From: Sphingomonas pseudosanguinis
GTDB lineage: Bacteria; Pseudomonadota; Alphaproteobacteria; Sphingomonadales; Sphingomonadaceae
DNA: 64,000 bases
Direction of reading: 5' to 3'
Assembly (NCBI RefSeq): GCF_014196255.1
Contig: NZ_JACIDH010000007.1
Span: 62,001 to 126,000, forward strand
In this document: piece by piece, positions 8,220-16,508 of the stretch
Position numbering within the stretch: position 1 is the first letter of the stretch
Layout of the letters: each line of letters starts with the position of its first letter
Program-made: the position numbers and the translations under genes
Notes under the pieces: model-generated
The model's input: only the letters and a program-made list of their open reading frames with translations
The model's database searches: none
What the model was told of the DNA's origin: nothing

Positions 8220-8671
8220 AGCGTGCGCGCCGCCTCCAGCACGGCCTGCGCATGGCCGGGCACCTTCACCTTGCGCCAACTGGTCGCCAACCGGCCTTCG
8301 CGATCGAACAGGAAGGTCGCGCGCTCGATGCCCATATAGGTCTTGCCGTACAGCTTCTTCTCGCCCCAGACGCCGAACGCCTCGCACGCCGCACCATCCT
8401 CGTCGCTGGCGAGCTCGACCGTCAGGTCATATTTCGCCGCGAACTTCTGATGCCTGGCGGGGCTGTCCTTGGAGATGCCGATGACCCGCACGCCCGCCGC
8501 GCGGAAATCGGTGGCCAGCGCGGTGAAGTCCTGTGCCTCGCGCGTGCAGCCGCTGGTGTCGTCCTTGGGGTAGAAATAGACGACGAGCGGCCCCGCCAGA
8601 TCGCCGAGCGCCAGCGCGCCGCCATCCGGGGTCGTCACCGTCACCGCCGGGATCGCATCACCCTGTTCCAT
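8216..8671 (-). CDS. bcp: Thioredoxin-dependent peroxiredoxin (BCP/PrxQ)
   Basis: The 151-residue enzyme reduces hydroperoxides with thiol electrons. The peroxidatic cysteine is C42 in DDTSGCTREAQDF. The second cysteine five residues on, found in E. coli BCP, is absent here; C96 (DGAACEAFGVWGEKK) corresponds to another conserved Cys and may be the resolving one. The remaining signature (VIGISKDSPARHQKF, GKTYMGIERATFL) is complete. It starts three bases after glnE and overlaps the next gene, so it is the middle gene of an operon. Confidence 0.94.
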   Translation of the reverse strand: MEQGDAIPAVTVTTPDGGALALGDLAGPLVVYFYPKDDTSGCTREAQDFTALATDFRAAGVRVIGISKDSPARHQKFAAKYDLTVELASDEDGAACEAFGVWGEKKLYGKTYMGIERATFLFDREGRLATSWRKVKVPGHAQAVLEAARTL

Positions 8672-8674
8672 CGC

Positions 8675-11335
8675 TCACTCTCCTTGCCAGACCCGCGTCA
8701 CCTCCTGCCGCGTCGCTTCCAGCGTTTCAACCACCGCGTCCCAGTCGGCCACGCCCATGGCGCGTGCGATCAGCGGGCGGGTGGCCGGTGCCGGCTCCTG
8801 CCCATCGGGAATCAGCAGGCGGAAGGCGACGAGCGCACGGGTCAGCACGTCATGCGCCTGCACCATGCCAGCGGGCATCAGCCCTCGCTCGACCAGCCGC
8901 GCGATGGCGCGCCCCAGATCGGGGTCGAACCCGGTCCGCGCGATCAGCTGGGTCCGGTGCACCGCGAACTCCAGATCGACCAGACCACCGGGCAGCAGCT
9001 TGACGTCGAGCGGCCCCTGCGGCGGCTTATGCCGCGCCATCTCGGCCCGCATCTCGCCTGCTTCGGTCGCGATGTCGCGGGGCGGGCGGGCGCCGTCCAG
9101 CACCTCGGCGATGATCGCGGTGACCGAGGCGCGCGCTCCCTCCGATCCGAAGACCGGCCGTGCGCGGGTGAGTGCCATATGCTCCCAGGTCCAGGCATCT
9201 TCGCGTTGATAACGTGCGAAACTCTCGATCGACACGACCAGCGGCCCCTGCGTGCCCGAGGGACGCAACCGGGTGTCGACCGGATAGAGCGGCCCCGCCT
9301 GGGTCGGCACCGACAGCGCCGCCGTCACCCGCTGCGCCAGACGATTATAGTAAAGCGTCGCGCCGAGCGGCTTGGGGCCATCGGACTCGGCCGCAAAATC
9401 GCCGGTGAAAAGATAGACGAGGTCGAGGTCGGAGGCATGGGTCAGCGCCGCGCCGCCCATCCGGCCGAGCGCCAGGATGATCAGCTCACTGTCCGGCACT
9501 CGGCCATGCGCGGCGGTGAATTCATCGACCGTCGCCTGCGCCAGCACGCCGATCGCCGCCTCCGCCACCCGCGCATAGCCACCCGCCACCTCCAGCGGAT
9601 CGGCGCGCCCCGCCACGATCTGCGCGCCCAGCGCGAAGCGGAGTTCGCCGACCACCCGGCGGACATGGTCCAGCCGGTCCTGATAATCCTGCCCCGCCTC
9701 GCCGCCGCGCATCGCCCGCTCGAGGAAGCGGACCGCCGGCAAGGGCTCGAAGGCCGAAGCGTCGATCAACCCGTCGAGCAGCGCCGGACGCCTTGCCAGT
9801 TCGGCGGCCAGTGGCGCGGCGTGGCTGAGGATCGCGACCGTCAGATGCGCCAGTGCGGGCCGCGCTTCCAGCAGGCGGAAGATGTTGATCGCACTCGTGA
9901 TCCGCTCGAACAGCGAATCGAGCTTCAGCAGCGCGGCATCGGGATCGGGGGCCTCCCCCAACGCCTCGACCAGGGTCGGCAGGACGGCATCCAGCGCCTC
10001 GCGCGCCGCCGCGCTGCGCAGCGCGGGGTAATCGCCGCCACGCCAGGCCGCGATCCGCCGCGCCGCCGCCTCGATGTCTCGCAGCCCCGCCGCCTCCAGT
10101 CGCGCGTGGAGCAACACCGGATCATGCGGCAGGCGCGGCCGCTCATCGGCGTCGAGCGCGTCATAAAGGCGGCCGACCTGTTCGGTCACCGGTGCCAGCA
10201 TCGCCACCAGCGCCGCGCCGTCCGCCATCCCGTGCAGATGCGCCACCCGGTTCAGCCCGTCGCCCTTGGGCAGTTGGTGAGTCTGGCGATCGTCGATCAT
10301 CTGCACCCGGTGCTCGATGGTGCGCAGCGTCTCATAGGCCGCGCAGAGCGCCGCCGCGTCGCCCGCATCGATCCGCCCGGCCTCGGCCAGCCGGGTCAGC
10401 GCGTCGCGTGTCGCCGGCACCCGTAGCGCCGGGTCACGGCCGCCATGGATCAGCTGGTGGATTTGCGCGAAGAACTCGATCTCGCGAATGCCGCCGCGCC
10501 CGCGCTTCAGATCATAGCCCGGCCCCAGCGCCTGGCCCTGTGCATGATGGTCGCGGATACGCCGGGTCAGGTCGCGGATTTCGCCGACCGCGCCGAAGTC
10601 GAGCGCACGTCGCCAGACGAAAGGCCGGATCGCATCGAGGAACCGCTGTCCCAGCGCCATATCCCCCGCGGCCGCGCGCGCCTTGATGAAGGCCGCGCGC
10701 TCCCAGGTCAGCGCCTGGCTCTCATAATAGGCGATCGCGCCTTCGACGGGAATCGCGATCGGCGTCGCCTCGGGCGAGGGCCGCAGCCGCAGGTCGACGC
10801 GCAGCACATAGCCCTCCCCATCGCGCGCCTGGAGCAGTTCGACCACCCGCTTGCCGATCCGCACCGCCGCTTCCTCGGGCTCCTCGCGCGGACGGCGCGG
10901 CAAGGTCAGCGGATCGAAGATCAGGATGGGATCGATGTCCGAGGAATAGTTCAGCTCGCGACTGCCCTGCTTGCCCAGCGCGATCGCGGCGAAGCCGACC
11001 GGCTCGGCATCGGGCGTGCGCTCCAAAATCGCGGCGCGGATCGCCCGGTCGAGCGCGGCATCGGCGAAGTCGGTCAGCCGCCGCGTCACCGCCGTCAGGT
11101 CATAGACCCCCGACAAATCCCCGAGCGCAACCGTCAACGCCAAGGCCCGCCGCTCGCGTCGCAGGGCCATGCCCGCCGGCAGATTGGGGTCGAGCAGCGG
11201 CGGATCGGGCAAGCGCCCCTCCCGCGCCGCCGCCTCGATCCCCGGCTCCCGGTCGAGCAGCATCCCCAGGAAAGGCGAATAGGCGCGCGCGCGGGTGACG
11301 GCGTCGATCAGGGCGGTAGGGGGCGTGGCGATCAT
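8675..11335 (-). CDS. glnE: Bifunctional glutamine synthetase adenylyltransferase/adenylyl-removing enzyme
   Basis: The 886-residue protein controls glutamine synthetase by adding and removing AMP in response to PII. Both nucleotidyltransferase domains are visible with their GS-x(n)-DxD motifs: LGKQGSRELNYSSDIDPI in the first half and LGRMGGAALTHASDLDLVYL in the second. It is slightly shorter than the E. coli enzyme (about 946 residues), which is usual for alphaproteobacteria. It heads the glnE-bcp-DUF455 unit. A 108-bp region separates it from a divergent NepR-like gene. Confidence 0.96.
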   Translation of the reverse strand: MIATPPTALIDAVTRARAYSPFLGMLLDREPGIEAAAREGRLPDPPLLDPNLPAGMALRRERRALALTVALGDLSGVYDLTAVTRRLTDFADAALDRAIRAAILERTPDAEPVGFAAIALGKQGSRELNYSSDIDPILIFDPLTLPRRPREEPEEAAVRIGKRVVELLQARDGEGYVLRVDLRLRPSPEATPIAIPVEGAIAYYESQALTWERAAFIKARAAAGDMALGQRFLDAIRPFVWRRALDFGAVGEIRDLTRRIRDHHAQGQALGPGYDLKRGRGGIREIEFFAQIHQLIHGGRDPALRVPATRDALTRLAEAGRIDAGDAAALCAAYETLRTIEHRVQMIDDRQTHQLPKGDGLNRVAHLHGMADGAALVAMLAPVTEQVGRLYDALDADERPRLPHDPVLLHARLEAAGLRDIEAAARRIAAWRGGDYPALRSAAAREALDAVLPTLVEALGEAPDPDAALLKLDSLFERITSAINIFRLLEARPALAHLTVAILSHAAPLAAELARRPALLDGLIDASAFEPLPAVRFLERAMRGGEAGQDYQDRLDHVRRVVGELRFALGAQIVAGRADPLEVAGGYARVAEAAIGVLAQATVDEFTAAHGRVPDSELIILALGRMGGAALTHASDLDLVYLFTGDFAAESDGPKPLGATLYYNRLAQRVTAALSVPTQAGPLYPVDTRLRPSGTQGPLVVSIESFARYQREDAWTWEHMALTRARPVFGSEGARASVTAIIAEVLDGARPPRDIATEAGEMRAEMARHKPPQGPLDVKLLPGGLVDLEFAVHRTQLIARTGFDPDLGRAIARLVERGLMPAGMVQAHDVLTRALVAFRLLIPDGQEPAPATRPLIARAMGVADWDAVVETLEATRQEVTRVWQGE

Positions 11336-11443
11336 TGCCCATTCCTAATCGGCCGACGCGCGCAGGACAAAGGCTTTAGAAAGGCTTAATACCACCGCTT
11401 CATAATTTTAGAAACTTGTCAATCCCTCACCCGTTATAGAAAC

Positions 11444-11611
11444 ATGATGAGCACCGAACACGGCAACAGCGACGTCCATATCGTCCGCGCGCCACAGCGT
11501 ACGGACGATATCGGCTGCGCGCTGCGTTCGGCGTTCTCGCGCCCGCTACGGCTGCCCGATCAATGGGTGAAGTTGCTGGCACGACTGGATCGGCGGTCGC
11601 ACCGACTTTGA
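11444..11611 (+). CDS. Small NepR-like protein (putative second anti-sigma factor)
   Basis: This 55-residue ORF is too short for most gene callers. Its centre reads DDIGCALRSAFSR then PLRLPDQWVKLLARLD. Aligned with the NepR at 14.8 kb (GSALRQAYQKTVDE, IPDEMLDLLSKLD), both share ALRxA(Y/F), a Pro-Asp turn and LLxxLD with a two-residue gap. NepR proteins bind EcfG sigma factors with two short helices of this kind. The tail RRSHRL is basic. It diverges from glnE and converges on the broken DUF6624 gene. Being a NepR is an inference from the motif; no experimental function is known. Confidence 0.6.
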   Translation: MMSTEHGNSDVHIVRAPQRTDDIGCALRSAFSRPLRLPDQWVKLLARLDRRSHRL

Positions 11612-11615
11612 ACGA

Positions 11616-12644
11616 TTATAGCCGCTGGCCGGGTGGGCAACGGTCATAGCTTTTATCCATCCCTGCCAGATAGCCTGCCACGGGTGAAAGACCGACTTCT
11701 GCACGCAAACGGTCCACCGTCTTTTCATCCTCAAGCGGCTGATACACTCGCTGGCCGTTATCGCACATCGCTTGGGTCGCATAACGCTGCTTGCCAGTGA
11801 TCTTCAGCATCACACGGTCGTAGAGATTAGGCATAGTCCCCCTTCGACACTTCGCCGCTCGGGACGAGCGGCTCCTTGGCGCGAAGCACACGGAGCTGGA
11901 ACGCCGGGTCGGCATCGGCATGTTGGACCAACAGCCAAGCCTGACGGGCCGCATCGTCGCCAACCTCCGAACGCTTCGGCCACCCCTGAACGGCGAAGAT
12001 GGTCTTGAGCCATTCGGTGTTTCTGAAATCCTCAACCCGTCGTGCCGTCATCAGGCGCGACAGGATGATCGCCTTTACCGGCTCGGGAACGGCGGGTGCG
12101 TTGGCCATGCTACCCGACCCCCACGTGGCGGAGTAGCGCAGCATCTGCTCACCCATCGGGCGCGCCATCAGCAGATCGTGAAGCTTGGCTGTTCTGGAAG
12201 CACCAATCTCCTTGGCCGCCTCCACCGCGATCAAATAGGTGTCCGCGATCGACACGGCCGTTTCGAGCGAGTGCCGGAAGGCAGCGAAACTCGACCAATG
12301 CGAGGTGTCGAGCGCCGAGGCCACCTGCGCGTAGACGAAGTCGCCGACAGGCGCACCGGTCAATTGGGGATGAGCAACGCCGAGCCCGCAAAGTTCTGTA
12401 CGCGTCTTGGCAAGGGCATCCATATAGGAGCTTTCAGCCAATCCCGCACCTGCTTATCCTGTGCCTTTTCTTCGGGCGTCGCATCCGGGAAACGCCCCTT
12501 CATCCATTTGTAATCGCCCGGATCAAAGCGATCCCCCTTGATATAGGGCTTCAGGACGTCCGGGATCGGCGGCGTGGCCGCTGTCAGCAGAAAAACAGAA
12601 AAGATCAGAGCCAGTGTGCGCACGACCGGACCGGACAAGGTCAC
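11616..12644 (-). pseudogene. DUF6624-type secreted protein gene with two frameshifts
   Basis: Three overlapping frames together make one protein. Segment 1 (12644 to about 12435, GTG start) gives a signal peptide, then DPGDYKWMKGRFPDATPEEK and ends in QVRDWLK. Segment 2 (about 12440 to 11827) continues with ESSYMDALAKTR and runs to WLLVQHADADPAFQ and SKGDYA. Segment 3 (about 11834 to 11616) gives LYDRVMLKITGKQRYATQ and VGLSPVAGYL. Removing one A from TAAT near 11832 restores DYA-Y-LYDR; one added base near 12435 restores the first joint. The gene is either decayed or carries two base-calling errors. Family assignment is by remembered motifs. Confidence 0.7.
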
Positions 12645-12676
12645 GCAAACCCTGTCAAGCCGAACACCTCCGACAC

Positions 12677-12708
12677 AAAAAAGCCGCCCCGGTGGAAATC
12701 GGGACGGC
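12677..12708 (-). terminator. Intrinsic terminator of ecfG
   Basis: On the minus strand GCCGTCCCG pairs with CGGGGCGGC across an 8-base loop (one G-U pair) and is followed by six T residues. It starts about 30 bp after the ecfG stop. Confidence 0.9.
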
Positions 12709-12738
12709 CGTTCGTGAGGATAAAGGATGCGAGAGCGC

Positions 12739-13377
12739 TTACCGCCCGCCGCTCAACTGGTCGACATCGCCCATGATACTGTCCAGCGCGGTCTTGCTGC
12801 TGTCCGTTTCGTGCAGACGGCGCGAGGGCAGCGAACCCTCGGTCAGGATCGCCTCCAGCGCGACGCGGCCGCGTGCGACGCGGCTCTTGATCGTGCCCAC
12901 CGCGACATTGCATATTTCGGCGGCTTCCTCATAGGCGAAGCCGCCGGCGCCCACCAGGATCAGTGCCTCGCGCTGCGGCTGGGGCAGATGCATCAGCGCA
13001 CGCTGCATATCGCCGAGCTCGACATGGCGGTCTTGGCTGGCGGGGGCCGCCAGGATGCGGTCAGCGACCAGATCGTCCCACTCGCCCTTGAAGCGCGCGC
13101 GGCGCATCTGCGAGAGATAGAGGTTGCGCAGGATGATGAAGGTCCAGGCGCGCATATTGGTGCCCGCCTGAAAGCGCTTGCGCGCCGCCCAGGCCTTCAG
13201 CAGCGTTTCCTGAACCAGATCGTCGGCCAGATCCCGGCTGCCCGACAGCGAGCGGCCAAAGGCGCGAAGATGGGGAATGACACGCGCCAGCTCGGACTTG
13301 AACTCGGAATCGGGCAGGGCGATGTGCTCGACGGGTGCGTCGGCCTCGATTTCGTCCCGCGTCAGTGGCTGCGTCAT
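12739..13377 (-). CDS. ecfG: ECF sigma factor EcfG of the general stress response
   Basis: The 212-residue protein carries sigma region 2 (about residues 30-95: SLSGSRDLADDLVQETLLKA, RAWTFIILRNLYLSQMRR) and region 4 (about 125-185: LPQPQREALILVGAGGFAYE, GTIKSRVARGR). These are the hallmarks of EcfG/sigma-T proteins. In alphaproteobacteria EcfG recognises GGAAC-N16/17-CGTT promoters and is held by NepR until phosphorylated PhyR titrates NepR away. It lies two genes downstream of phyR on the same strand. The ATG at 13377 was preferred over an upstream in-frame start 26 codons earlier. No GGAAC box is seen directly upstream. Confidence 0.93.
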   Translation of the reverse strand: MTQPLTRDEIEADAPVEHIALPDSEFKSELARVIPHLRAFGRSLSGSRDLADDLVQETLLKAWAARKRFQAGTNMRAWTFIILRNLYLSQMRRARFKGEWDDLVADRILAAPASQDRHVELGDMQRALMHLPQPQREALILVGAGGFAYEEAAEICNVAVGTIKSRVARGRVALEAILTEGSLPSRRLHETDSSKTALDSIMGDVDQLSGGR

Positions 13378-13483
13378 GAAAATCCGATCGTCGGAGTCGA
13401 CCGTCCCGGCGGTCGGCTCAAAATGTAAGACGGCTGAATGGCATTGGCCAGCCAAGCCCGAGATTTATTCAAGGCTCCCTGGG

Positions 13484-13621
13484 TCAGCGCAGCACCAGAT
13501 AGGCAAAGATCACGATCACCAGCACCAACGATATGGGCAGGATGTACCGCGTGACGTGCGGCGTCGATCCTGCCCGGGCGTCCTGCTTGCTGACATGGAT
13601 GGGTTTCTGGGGATCAACCAT
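13484..13621 (-). CDS. 45-residue single-pass membrane protein between phyR and ecfG
   Basis: The ORF encodes a polar N-terminus (MVDPQKPIHVSKQDARAGST) and a strongly hydrophobic helix (about residues 26-44, ILPISLVLVIVIFAYLVL), ending in Arg. GGAGG is present upstream (GGAGGCGTTAGGCTGAC before the ATG). It falls between two regulatory genes on the same strand, 58 bp after phyR and 106 bp before ecfG. Its size hides it from routine calling. No family is recognised; a stress-induced membrane peptide is a guess from position. Confidence 0.6.
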   Translation of the reverse strand: MVDPQKPIHVSKQDARAGSTPHVTRYILPISLVLVIVIFAYLVLR

Positions 13622-13629
13622 GTCAGCCT

Positions 13630-13654
13630 AACGCCTCCAAACCGTTTTGGGTCC
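13630..13654 (-). promoter_or_regulatory. Possible EcfG-type promoter
   Basis: On the minus strand GGACC is followed after 16 bases by CGTT, one mismatch from the GGAAC-N16-CGTT consensus. The -10 element ends only about nine bases before the ATG of the 45-residue gene, which would make an almost leaderless transcript, so this is a weak call. Confidence 0.3.
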
Positions 13655-13679
13655 GTAACCGAAATTCTTTTGCCCGTGC

Positions 13680-14480
13680 TTACTCCGCCGGGACCGTGCT
13701 CTGATCGAAGAACAGCGCCTGGCTGATCGCCGCCTTCACCGTCGACCGCTGGAACGGCTTGGTGATCAGGAAGGTCGGCTCGGGCCGCTCGCCGGTCAGC
13801 AGACGCTCGGGGAAGGCGGTGATGAAGATCACCGGCACCTCGAACTCGGCCAGGATGTCCTTGACCGCGTCGATGCCTGAGCTGTCGTCGGCCAGCTGGA
13901 TGTCGGCGAGCACCAGCCCCGGACGATCCTCCATCGCCAGCGCGACGGCCTCGTCGCGGGTCACGGCGACGCCGGTCACTTCATGGCCCAGGTCGCGCAC
14001 GATCGTCTCGATATCCATCGCGATGATCGGCTCGTCCTCGATGATCAGCACGCGCGCACGGGTCTGCTTCTCGATTTCGGCCAGCGCCTCGGAGACGAGA
14101 TTCTCGACCTCGCTCGGCTCGACGTCGATCAGATAGGCCGCGTCCTCGGGCGTGAAGCCCTCCATCGCGGTCAGCAGCAACGCCTGGCGCGACAGCGGCG
14201 TCATCCGGGCGAGACGCGCGCGCGCCACGCCTTCGTTGCCGTCGGCATCGACACCGTCATTGTCCAGTTCGTCATAATTGGCCGACGACCAGATGCCCTG
14301 GAACATGCGGTACAGGCCAAGACGCGGATCGACGTCGCGCGGGAACTGGTCCGGCGCCGCGACGATCGCCTCCAGCGTCGCGCGAACATATTTGTCGCCG
14401 TGCATCTGGCTGCCGGTCAGGGCCCGGCCATAGCGCCGCAGAAAGGGAAGATGGGGCGCAAGCTGCTGTCCAAGCGACAT
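13680..14480 (-). CDS. phyR: General stress response regulator PhyR
   Basis: The 266-residue protein has an EcfG-like sigma domain (about residues 1-135) fused to a receiver domain (about 142-262). The phospho-acceptor is D193 (LVLADIQLAD); acidic pocket residues are in IIEDEP (about 147-151), with T/S at FITA and K in ITKPF. When phosphorylated, the sigma-like domain binds NepR and frees EcfG. It is divergent from nepR over a 262-bp region. Length and domain order are exactly those of the family. Confidence 0.97.
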   Translation of the reverse strand: MSLGQQLAPHLPFLRRYGRALTGSQMHGDKYVRATLEAIVAAPDQFPRDVDPRLGLYRMFQGIWSSANYDELDNDGVDADGNEGVARARLARMTPLSRQALLLTAMEGFTPEDAAYLIDVEPSEVENLVSEALAEIEKQTRARVLIIEDEPIIAMDIETIVRDLGHEVTGVAVTRDEAVALAMEDRPGLVLADIQLADDSSGIDAVKDILAEFEVPVIFITAFPERLLTGERPEPTFLITKPFQRSTVKAAISQALFFDQSTVPAE

Positions 14481-14616
14481 GGGTAATAATCACTCCCTGA
14501 GGTGTTCGCGGGTACTCATGTGCTGGGCCCCGCAGCCGTTTTCAATGCCGTTACCGGAAATCCCGAATGCGGCGCCGTGAGCGATCACACCCATATGGAA
14601 TTTTCGTATCTCTGCG

Positions 14617-14641
14617 GGAACCAACAAGATCGAATTTGGTT
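14617..14641 (+). promoter_or_regulatory. Candidate EcfG-dependent promoter of nepR-phyP
   Basis: GGAAC (14617-14621) is followed after 16 bases by GGTT (14638-14641), one mismatch from the alphaproteobacterial EcfG consensus GGAAC-N16/17-CGTT. A transcript would start near 14648, about 95 bases before the likely TTG start of nepR. This would give negative feedback of the stress response on itself. Confidence 0.55.
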
Positions 14642-14742
14642 TCATCGGCACATCAACTATGGCTTTGGCGTTTCGCCCACGGCGGCGCCCGGGCCTGCCA
14701 TTGCGTCGGTTGCCCCGCTAGTGGGTCATGCAGGGGGATATT

Positions 14743-14898
14743 TTGAGTTTGGGCAACAAGACGAAGAAGACGCCTTCCCCGACGCCGCAAAAGGGTGTGG
14801 AGAAAGATGCGGGCTCGGCCCTGCGCCAGGCGTATCAGAAGACCGTCGACGAACAAATCCCAGACGAGATGCTTGACCTTCTCAGCAAGCTGGACTGA
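14743..14898 (+). CDS. nepR: Anti-sigma factor NepR
   Basis: The short product (51 residues from TTG at 14743; 56 from ATG at 14728) ends with DAGSALRQAYQKTVDE and QIPDEMLDLLSKLD, the two-helix signature of NepR. It is predicted to bind EcfG and, under stress, phosphorylated PhyR. The lysine-rich N-terminus (GNKTKKTPSP) should be disordered. The sequence AGGGGG lies about six bases before the TTG, which supports that start; the ATG lacks a good site. It lies 11 bp before the phyP-like kinase gene and is divergent from phyR. Its identity is firm, but it is easily missed because of its size and start codon. Confidence 0.9.
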   Translation: MSLGNKTKKTPSPTPQKGVEKDAGSALRQAYQKTVDEQIPDEMLDLLSKLD

Positions 14899-14909
14899 CG
14901 TCCGGCTGC

Positions 14910-16502
14910 ATGGACAGCACGCCTCCCCAATCCGCTGATGTCGAACCGACCGAGCGCGTCCGCCCCCCCTCCCCGCGGCTGACCACCGGCGCCAGGCTGG
15001 TGCTGGTTCTCGGCAGTACTCTGTTCGTGCTGGCCGCGATCGCGGTTTTCGCCACCTTGCAGACGACCCGTCTCGCCGACAGCGAGGCGAGCGGCCGGCT
15101 GCGCATCGCCGCCAACGAAGACGCACGTGCCATCGCCACCGAGTTGATGGGTGACATGACCGCGCTGCGCGTCGCGGTCCGCGCGCTCGGCCAGGACCCG
15201 CTCGACGCCCCCAGCTGCGCGCGCGCGCAGGGCGTCTTCGCCCAGCAGTCGATGACCGGTGCGCGCTTCCTGATCACCGACCGCGCCGGACGCACGCTGT
15301 GCGGCGATCCGCTGCCCGCCGCGCTGCCGACGCCTGTCGACGGGTCGCCGATCGGCGCGGACCTGTTGCCCGGCCAGGGGCTCGTCCTCTCGGTCGCCAG
15401 CCATGACGGCCGTGCGCAGGCGCGCGCCTTCTTCCCGCTGGCCTTCCTCCGCTCGCTGGTCGACCAGAACAGCCACAGCACGCCGATCGAAAGCGTGATG
15501 GAGCTGGACGGCGAATCGCTTTCGATCGAAAGGCTCGCGAGCCAAGGTCCGCTGGAGCGGATGAAGACGATGCGCACCGAACTCGGCGTCGCCGGGCTGG
15601 TGTTGCGCACCTCGGCACCCAGCGCCCCGATCACCTCCTCGCTGATCGTCGCGCTCGCGCTGCCGCTGCTGATGTGGCTGGCCGCCGTGCTGATCGGCTG
15701 GATCGTCGTCGATCGCCTGTTGATCCGCCCCTTGCGTCAGCTGCGCGGCATCGTCGCCGCCTATCAGCCGGGCGAGACACTCGACATCTCGCAGGTCGAG
15801 GCCGCGCCCGCGCAGGAAATCCGCGATCTCGCCGAAACCTTCGAAGCGATCACCCAGACCGTCGCCACGCACGAGGCCGGGCTGGCCGACGGCCTGGTCC
15901 GCCAGACCAAGCTGACGCGCGAAGTCCATCACCGCGTGAAGAACAATCTTCAGGTCATCTCCAGCCTGATCAATTTCCACGCGCGCGGCGCGACCGGTCC
16001 CGAGGCGATGGCCGCCTATTCCTCGATCCAGCGGCGCGTCGATGCGCTGGCGGTCGTCCACCGCCATCATTTCGCCGAGCTGGAGGATAATCGCGGGCTG
16101 AACCTGCGGACGATGATCGGCGAACTGGCCGCCAATATTCGCGCCACCGCGCCCGAGGGTGCCTCAGGCATCGGCATCTCGCTCGACGTCGCGCCGCTGC
16201 TCGTCAACCAGGACGTCGCGGTCGCGGTCGCCTTCCTGGTCACCGAGACGCTGGAGCTGGCGATGAACTGCGATCCCGCCGCGCAGATCCGCGTCGCGAT
16301 CAAGCCGGCCGAGGATGAAGGCCGCGCGGTCGTTCGCGTCGTATCGCGCGCGCTGGTCGAAACCGATCGACTGCGCGAACTGATCGGCAAGCGCTATGGC
16401 CGCGTGATGGAAGGGCTGGCCCGCCAGTTGCGCGCGCCGCTGCATCACGATCCGCTGACCGGCGCCTATGAGATCGCGATTTCGATCGTCGGACGCGATT
16501 GA
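14910..16502 (+). CDS. phyP: PhyP-like sensor histidine kinase (HisKA_2) with a degenerate ATP-binding domain
   Basis: The 530-residue protein has one membrane helix near residues 25-50, a periplasmic sensor region, a second helix near 230-260, a HAMP-like stretch, and a HisKA_2 dimerisation domain with REVHHRVKNNLQVISSLINF (H340/H341). The C-terminal ATPase part is eroded: where NELxxNAxKH is expected it reads VTETLELAMNCD, and no DNGxG or GxGxxLV box follows. In Sphingomonas the kinase beside phyR (PhyP) has been described as a negative regulator of PhyR, which fits a phosphatase-only protein. It follows nepR by 11 bp. Confidence 0.85.
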   Translation: MDSTPPQSADVEPTERVRPPSPRLTTGARLVLVLGSTLFVLAAIAVFATLQTTRLADSEASGRLRIAANEDARAIATELMGDMTALRVAVRALGQDPLDAPSCARAQGVFAQQSMTGARFLITDRAGRTLCGDPLPAALPTPVDGSPIGADLLPGQGLVLSVASHDGRAQARAFFPLAFLRSLVDQNSHSTPIESVMELDGESLSIERLASQGPLERMKTMRTELGVAGLVLRTSAPSAPITSSLIVALALPLLMWLAAVLIGWIVVDRLLIRPLRQLRGIVAAYQPGETLDISQVEAAPAQEIRDLAETFEAITQTVATHEAGLADGLVRQTKLTREVHHRVKNNLQVISSLINFHARGATGPEAMAAYSSIQRRVDALAVVHRHHFAELEDNRGLNLRTMIGELAANIRATAPEGASGIGISLDVAPLLVNQDVAVAVAFLVTETLELAMNCDPAAQIRVAIKPAEDEGRAVVRVVSRALVETDRLRELIGKRYGRVMEGLARQLRAPLHHDPLTGAYEIAISIVGRD

Positions 16503-16508
16503 CCGCCT

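Noticed and set aside
8252..10426. 724-codon open frame on the plus strand
   Set aside because: It is antisense to bcp and glnE, whose motifs are complete; composition is that of a shadow frame.
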